From Halichondria panicea (taxonomy: Eukaryota; Porifera; Demospongiae; Suberitida; Halichondriidae): 64,000 nt of DNA. The stretch spans positions 2,108,001-2,172,000 of the forward strand of contig NC_087382.1 of assembly GCF_963675165.1 (NCBI RefSeq), in the 5' to 3' direction. Under the pieces are notes generated by a model. The model worked only from the letters and a program-made list of their open reading frames with translations. It was not told the origin of the DNA and made no database searches. Below are positions 58,236 through 64,000 of the stretch, one piece after another. Every line of letters starts with the position of its first letter. Position 1 is the stretch's first letter. The position numbers and the translations under genes are program-made.

Positions 58236-58764
58236 CTATTATTTAATAGGCACCATGCAGCTTTGTACCCACAATGCATGCATGAAGTAGTATAATTATA
58301 CAGTTGATAAAAGCCTATAGTCTACCATGAACATGTTGTAGCCTCATAAGCAGTCACCATCTTTAACTTCCATTCTTGAGTCCATCTGAAAGGTGTCAGC
58401 ATTTAATGTTGACCACCTGATTTGCAATTGGCCACTTCTAAATCTGATCCCATGCATGCAGGCAATATTCTCCCTACTTCCCTATCACTCGGCTCTTAGT
58501 CACCACATGCAAGACACACGTTGCTATCCAGACAGTGACCACAAGACACACCAGACAGTGACCACAAATTAACACACACTGTATACTGCTGCATGCACAA
58601 GTACACAATGTGATATGGGATATAGGGTTAAGTGATACCACTTCCTGTTAATTATAATGCAATGTAGAACACACACACCACACACACCACACAGAACACA
58701 CACACCACACACACCACACACACCACACACACTACACAGAACACACACGCCACACACACCACAG

Positions 58765-58941
58765 AACACACGACTGGTTCTGGCCACCATTGATGGGTGC
58801 TGGAGCTCCTTTCCCTCACAAAGACCAACCACACAACAACTCAAGGAGACACTGCAAACATCGCTATTACCAGCCATTAAGCAAGTATCAGTTGACAAGA
58901 ATGGACAAACAGTGTATAAGCAAATGACTGCATGCCTATAA
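58765..58941 (+). pseudogene. orphan last exon of receptor-like gene next to RHBH-D, frame open
   Basis: After CACCACAG it encodes NTRLVLATIDGCWSSFPSQR, PTTQQLKETLQTSLLPAIK and ends YKQMTACL-stop. The frame is intact, with one codon (Trp) fewer and a slightly longer C-terminus than in copy B. It still has an acceptor and is preceded by a CA-rich tract, but no upstream receptor exon is present in 54.5-58.7 kb. Confidence 0.85.
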
Positions 58942-59706
58942 TTATACTGTAAACCCTTTATAATCAAAAAGAGGTGCTGCAAATATCTTTTACTGCTTTT
59001 TTTTGTGTCAATTATTTTTGTCCCCTCATCATTCACTCACATTTCACTGAACTATAATATACTAGTGCACAAATAGGGGGAAGTACTGTGTAGGGTTGAC
59101 TGAGCCGCTCAAACACCAACAAGGTCAACAAGATGGGCTGGTATATTGAATTATTATTATGTATTAATATTTTAGGTTCCCCATGAAGTGGCCAGTAACT
59201 TGGTCCACAGTATGATGCTGTTCCATTGTTTCCCTTGTTCAAATTCAGATAAGTTGGTAAGAGTTCGTGCACTGGCGTGCGACAGCGGTTCAAGATAATG
59301 ATTGATTCAACCATGCATAGATCAACTAGATCAACTAACATATGCACAAAACAATAACATAGACTGTAAATACTAACTACAACAAAGACAGTGGAGCAGA
59401 GGCTCCCATAAAATTACACAGAGGGCGATGCTAGGAGCAGGCCCTGGCTATACTAGAGCACAAGCAATAAAGAGAAGTATATAAAAGAAGTAATAGTATC
59501 AGCCAGGAACCCATGCATGTGCAAACAGTACACACATGCAGGAGTACAGGAAATGACTAATGAAGTGATTAACTAGCTACTAGCAAAGTCATTACAAACT
59601 GAATCTACATAGTCCACAACAAATCGATGAATATAATTGTGCATGCATGCAGGCTCACAATAAACAATGAAAACAAGCTATAACAGTAATTTTTTGTTTA
59701 TACTGT

Positions 59707-62700
59707 TTACTGTTTCACGACATCGATGACAGTGTGCGTGACTTTGGGTGCATTGTCAGCTGTAGCTTGAGGAGGGGGAGGGGCTGGTCTGTAGTCCTCT
59801 ATGGTGAGGGGGGCTAGCACGTCCAGGGCAGGCTCTCTCAGCTGGTCTGGCCTCGTGGCTGGTCGGATGATGGGAGGAGTGATGTAACGATCAGGGTAAG
59901 CTTCTTCCATGGCTCCGTCAGTGTACGGATCACATCTGTCTGCGTTTGTCCAGGTTTCATTGTTCTCCATTTCGTACCTTTCCAGTTTGCGAACTCGTGG
60001 AATCCTTTTTCTCAGTTTGAGTGAGTTTTGCAGAACAGGAACTGTTTTCAACATGTACTCGTAACAATGGTAGCAGACTATCACCACAAACAAAATAAAA
60101 GCCACTGCCATTGAAATGTTGGATATTATGACTTGACTCTCATTGATGTTTCCTATGTAGAGGGTGCCATACGCTAGAATTGCAAGATTGAGGAAAAAGA
60201 GTGTTTCCAGTAAATCATTGAATCGTATTTTGTACACTGGATAATTCTGCAATTTGAAAACAATCAGTCCAACAGTTATAGATCCAGCTGATAGTACGGG
60301 GAGAGAAGTGTCCAAAGCCAAGGTTGTTATTAGATTATGAGCGATCAAAGAAAATAGGAGCAGTCCCACCCAGTAGCGATGCTTGGGAGTGAATGGAGCA
60401 TGGTATGCATCCATGAAGCCATTGTAGTATGTGTTCTTAGTCCATTTCATGAGCTTCCATTTTGAACAGCGAGGAAGCCATTGTCCAAAGAAGAGCACTA
60501 CAGTGAACAATATACCAGAAGTGAGGATTATGGCGGCAAAAACAAACCGAGGGACGTGACCGGGAGTGAAATATTGCACATTGCCGTCATACATCCAAAC
60601 TATATCACTTGAATTGTTGGGAAAATCCAACACCTTGGTTGCGCCCTCAGGATAATCCAAGACCCTGTGTTGCAGTGCAGCAATGATAAACCGCAAGAGT
60701 TTGGAATAAGAGAGTAGGACGAGTGTGCCTAGGGCAGCAACTGGGTTCCTGTTGGAGAGGAGCTTTGCAAATGAGTCAGAGTACTTGCTCAAAATGATTA
60801 TTAAGAACATCAGAAGAAACAGGTAAGCAGGAAAGACAATCTGAAGGAGCACTTTTGCTTGAGAGTTCATTCTATCATAAAAGCATGTCTCAATACCTAA
60901 GTCAAGACTCACCCACGATATGAAAACTGTCAAAGGGTTATGAAAAGGTACGAAAATCGACTGATTTGCAGCTAATATATTAGTGTAGAAGATCAGCCCA
61001 TGGATAGTGCCTGTTGCTACGGTAATGTTGAAAACGAGAATGAATGCGACTAGTACTATGCCTGCCAGGGCAAACGGGAGTAGCAGGAGAAGGTAAGAGT
61101 TTGAGCAGAGTTCACATCGTGAAGTACCTAACACAAGACTGAGTCCTGGTTCACATTCTCCACACAAGACACCACTTCGATAGTGGGCACATTGTTCGTC
61201 AGGGTTGCTTAGATTGATGTTGACTGGTTTTAGTACACAATAGTCAAATGTACAGTTACTAACAACATACCCACTTCCGTTAGTGGTATTAGTCACTCCT
61301 ATCCATATGTTGTTATTGCTTTCCAATTTTATGGTCTCATTTTCATCAGAACAGTTTGTTATCTGATATTCTTGTTGCAACACTGGATCACAGTCACACT
61401 TGCACTCAATTGAGGACATTATTGGCTTGAGTCCAATAGGGCATTCACACTTTAGAAAAGAGATGTTTAGAATTTGTCTTGAAATTCCCAAATTGTTGCA
61501 TGGACCATCAGCATAGAGTTCCACTTGAGCAGAGCTGTCTTGTGAGAATACATTGTACTCTAATTCTGTGCACTGATTGCCAACTTCTTGCTGTGCTTGT
61601 CCTTCTTTGAGACGATCAACTCTACTGCTCTCAGTGATAACAGAACTGTGAATTATGGCATTATTCATTGGATTTCCAACTTGGTCTACAGCCATAACAC
61701 TTATTGTGAATGCTTGTCCTTTTCTAACAGAAATAGTCTGGTTGGTGGTGCTACACAACTTCACTCTGACAGCCTTTGAAGCTATTGATGAATAATGCAC
61801 AGTATTGTTCAAGTACTCAAATCCATTGTCTGATGAAGAGAGTTCGGCTGATACATCCACCGTACACCTGTCTAGTAGACCTCCGTAAATATCTGCTCCT
61901 GACTGGGAAGCTGTGTTGTTTGTCAAAAAAGTGTTGCGATAATTGAGTGTACTGTTATAACACTTAACTTCTTCATTAAATCCAGTCAAAACTTCGAGCA
62001 AAGGTATCACAGACTTAATACCATTGCTACCAATACCATGGAGATCTAGAGTTTGAATGAAGCATTCTGTTTGTGTCAGATCTCGTGCAGTAGTTACATC
62101 CTCTCCTCTACACACACCACTCTCAGTACTGTCTGCCACAAATATCCCCCCTCCATATTGAGCCGTGTTACTGTAGATTTCTAGTATGACCAGCGTTTTA
62201 CCAAGCTCTAGCTCCAAGTCCTGTTTCAGAATATATATCTTAGAACTTTGTCGTAAATAAATTCCACCTCCGCTATTGTTTGCTGAGTTTGACTTGATGT
62301 GGATGTGAGCGTGAGAAAAGGCCTTAATGTTTGAAGCGACTGCATAAATACCTCCTCCATTTTGAGCATCATTTCGATCTATAATACTCTCAAACAGTAC
62401 AGGTTCCATGTCACTACATGTACACACGACAAACTGATGATTAATTATACAACCAGTAGTGACCTTTGAATCAAATTCGATTTCGCTTGAGTATGCATAA
62501 ATTCCACCACCATTTTGTGCTGTGTTATGAGAAATATCTATGGGATAGTGAACAAAGAGTGTACTCTCTCTCAGAAACACACCTCCTCCAAAGGTAGCAG
62601 TATTGTTAGAAATGACCACTCCTTCTGCATTGATATAGATTTGACTCTGGACTGCTCTGATGGCTCCACCCTGCACACCTCGATTGCTACTGAGAGTCGT

Positions 62701-64000
62701 GGGTCCATTGAACTCCACTCGACTGCTTAGAGCATACACAGGGTTTACATTATTGCTAACGGTGTTAACTCCCGTCAATGACAAGTTAGAATGCACTGCG
62801 TAAATGATATTTTCACCCTCTAAATTGTCAAATATGCTTGTATTAGTAATTATCAAACTTGAGATAAGAAGCACAATCATTCCATCTTGTTGGGTGGCTC
62901 TGTTGTTTGTGAGCAGAGAGTCGAAAATGATCACAGTGCCACCAACAACAAAAAACACTGCACCAATGTCAGCACTGTTATTTTTAATCACGACTTTGGA
63001 GATGGATATAGTTCCAATCAATGCCAAAATTGCTCCACCAGCGCTAGTAGGAAGACTAGTTCCTCCATTACCAACTACAGCTTCATTGTCCGTTATATTA
63101 CAGCTCAAGATAGATGCATTACCCATGTAAAGTCCAATCGCTCCACCAGAGGGTGCCTTGTTGTTTGTTAGCTTGCTATCGGATATTAGTAACTCTCCAT
63201 CAAAAATCAAAATCGCTCCACCTGCTTTTTCAGCACTGTTGTACGCTAGCTCACTGTCGGAGATTGAGACACTCCCAAACCAGATATTAATTGCTCCACC
63301 AACAATAGCACTATTGTTCAGTAGCGCACAGTTGGAAATGAACAAATTACTTTTGTAGGCGATAGATCTAATTGCTCCACCACTTTCAGCAATATTATTT
63401 GTAAAGTTGCTCCAACTGATAGTCACACTTGCAGAGACCACAAACACTGCTCCCCCCATTGTAGCAGTATTAGAATTGAACTTTGAACCATTAATAACAG
63501 TTTGATTTGAGTGAATGTAAGCTGCACCACCATCGTTACTGAAGAAGTCGCTCTTTTCAATGTACACATTATCAGCTTCAACCATCAATGCTCTGTCAGT
63601 GCTAGTGTTGTTCACGAAGAGAACTTGTTCAATCGTCACAGTTACCGTACGAGTGATCCCGAGTGTACAAGCTTCCAACTTCAGCAATTTCAAGTCTACC
63701 ATATTGCATTGAGAAATGTTCATGTAGCCTGAACTACTTTCATCACCTGCTCCAGTGAAATGCAAACCTTCAATACTCAATGCACTGATATTAGATAACT
63801 GCACTCTACCAGAATTGTTCAAACTGATGGTGGCATTTTGGCCAGCAATAATCACCTCTGTGAAATTACAAATGTAAAGCATTTCACTTAATATATGATC
63901 TCCAGGTAGAAAGCTCAAGGTGAGATTGTCTCCACCAGATAACAGGGCTGTTTGAACAAGCTGCTCGAGAGTGAAACAAGTTCCATTTTGATAGTCATGA
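59707..64000 (-). CDS. RHBH-D: beta-helix / polytopic membrane protein, 5' end outside window
   Basis: Open from the window edge to a TAA-type end at 59707 (about 1,430 codons). By alignment with RHBH-A only some 35 N-terminal codons, including the signal peptide, lie beyond 64000; the first ATG in the window (63918) is internal. All modules are present: beta-helix coils (GGAI, SNFTNN), the Ig-like SVRKGQAFTISVMAVDQ, CKCDC/CGECEPGL, the membrane helices with FMDAYHAP, and the full tail with ITPPIIRPATRP and HTVIDVVKQ. No lesion is seen in this part, so with RHBH-A it is the best candidate for a working gene. Confidence 0.88.
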   Translation of the reverse strand, partial: HDYQNGTCFTLEQLVQTALLSGGDNLTLSFLPGDHILSEMLYICNFTEVIIAGQNATISLNNSGRVQLSNISALSIEGLHFTGAGDESSSGYMNISQCNMVDLKLLKLEACTLGITRTVTVTIEQVLFVNNTSTDRALMVEADNVYIEKSDFFSNDGGAAYIHSNQTVINGSKFNSNTATMGGAVFVVSASVTISWSNFTNNIAESGGAIRSIAYKSNLFISNCALLNNSAIVGGAINIWFGSVSISDSELAYNSAEKAGGAILIFDGELLISDSKLTNNKAPSGGAIGLYMGNASILSCNITDNEAVVGNGGTSLPTSAGGAILALIGTISISKVVIKNNSADIGAVFFVVGGTVIIFDSLLTNNRATQQDGMIVLLISSLIITNTSIFDNLEGENIIYAVHSNLSLTGVNTVSNNVNPVYALSSRVEFNGPTTLSSNRGVQGGAIRAVQSQIYINAEGVVISNNTATFGGGVFLRESTLFVHYPIDISHNTAQNGGGIYAYSSEIEFDSKVTTGCIINHQFVVCTCSDMEPVLFESIIDRNDAQNGGGIYAVASNIKAFSHAHIHIKSNSANNSGGGIYLRQSSKIYILKQDLELELGKTLVILEIYSNTAQYGGGIFVADSTESGVCRGEDVTTARDLTQTECFIQTLDLHGIGSNGIKSVIPLLEVLTGFNEEVKCYNSTLNYRNTFLTNNTASQSGADIYGGLLDRCTVDVSAELSSSDNGFEYLNNTVHYSSIASKAVRVKLCSTTNQTISVRKGQAFTISVMAVDQVGNPMNNAIIHSSVITESSRVDRLKEGQAQQEVGNQCTELEYNVFSQDSSAQVELYADGPCNNLGISRQILNISFLKCECPIGLKPIMSSIECKCDCDPVLQQEYQITNCSDENETIKLESNNNIWIGVTNTTNGSGYVVSNCTFDYCVLKPVNINLSNPDEQCAHYRSGVLCGECEPGLSLVLGTSRCELCSNSYLLLLLPFALAGIVLVAFILVFNITVATGTIHGLIFYTNILAANQSIFVPFHNPLTVFISWVSLDLGIETCFYDRMNSQAKVLLQIVFPAYLFLLMFLIIILSKYSDSFAKLLSNRNPVAALGTLVLLSYSKLLRFIIAALQHRVLDYPEGATKVLDFPNNSSDIVWMYDGNVQYFTPGHVPRFVFAAIILTSGILFTVVLFFGQWLPRCSKWKLMKWTKNTYYNGFMDAYHAPFTPKHRYWVGLLLFSLIAHNLITTLALDTSLPVLSAGSITVGLIVFKLQNYPVYKIRFNDLLETLFFLNLAILAYGTLYIGNINESQVIISNISMAVAFILFVVIVCYHCYEYMLKTVPVLQNSLKLRKRIPRVRKLERYEMENNETWTNADRCDPYTDGAMEEAYPDRYITPPIIRPATRPDQLREPALDVLAPLTIEDYRPAPPPPQATADNAPKVTHTVIDVVKQ

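Larger units (their letters stand above)
54478..58764. repeat. intergenic arm of unit C, paralogous to 24164-27677
   Basis: 54478-55600 and 57200-57900 plus 58255-58764 match the arm behind RHBH-A. 55610-57190 differs and contains the TIR element 55830-56517. 57905-58255 is extra and contains the hairpin 58105-58235 and three AGAAAATCATGTACTTCAAT repeats. No gene was found; open frames here are short and lack family resemblance. Confidence 0.8.

Overview
The window looks like nuclear DNA of an early-branching animal, most probably a demosponge. The pointers are short introns with standard GT/AG borders, a TKL-type kinase fused to an Ig-like module, a family of giant intronless genes (right-handed beta-helix ectodomain plus many membrane helices), and very many short inverted-repeat transposons. 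The organism is an inference; no rRNA, tRNA or mitochondrial marker was seen.

Layout. 1-2.5 kb: minus-strand CRT-like transporter gene whose 3' end lies outside the window, with a Mutator-like MITE in an intron. 3.3-4.0 kb: remnant of a LINE ORF2 C-terminus. 6.1-9.55 kb: complete plus-strand TKL-like kinase gene, about 16 exons, with a tandemly duplicated mini-exon. 9.7-10.9 kb: minus-strand DDE integrase-core gene cut at its 5' side by a MITE. 11.4-13.6 kb: repeats. 13.67-13.87 kb: an isolated epsin ENTH exon beside a hAT-like MITE and a minisatellite built from its own splice-donor sequence.

14.8-64 kb is a tandem duplication zone. Its ancestral unit is a plus-strand TGF-beta type I receptor-like pseudokinase gene facing a minus-strand intronless gene for a 1,400-1,550-residue beta-helix/polytopic membrane protein (called RHBH here). 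Unit A: dead receptor (15.7-19.4) plus intact RHBH-A (19.8-24.2). Unit B: receptor with an open core (36.1-39.1) plus RHBH-B (39.6-44.5), which has one stop codon ahead of its cytoplasmic tail. RHBH-C (50.0-54.5) is a pseudogene with a nonsense codon and a frameshift. RHBH-D (59.7 to the window end) is open. Four further copies of the receptor's last exon stand alone at 32.3, 34.1, 48.6 and 58.8 kb, and a 3' RHBH stub lies at 33.1-33.6 kb next to a stray copy of a CRT-gene exon.

The intergenic stretch 24.2-27.7 kb is paralogous to much of 54.5-58.8 kb. Comparing these copies gives exact or near-exact empty sites for several insertions, including a 4.58-kb CACTA-like element at 27678-32257 that carries tandem arrays and a death-domain-like exon.

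How the genes might work together: the receptor keeps a three-finger-like ectodomain, one membrane helix and a kinase fold without catalytic residues. RHBH proteins have large glycosylated beta-helix ectodomains that vary in coil number. The pairing suggests a cell-surface recognition or adhesion locus under birth-and-death evolution. That role is inference; only the structure, duplication and lesions are read from the sequence.
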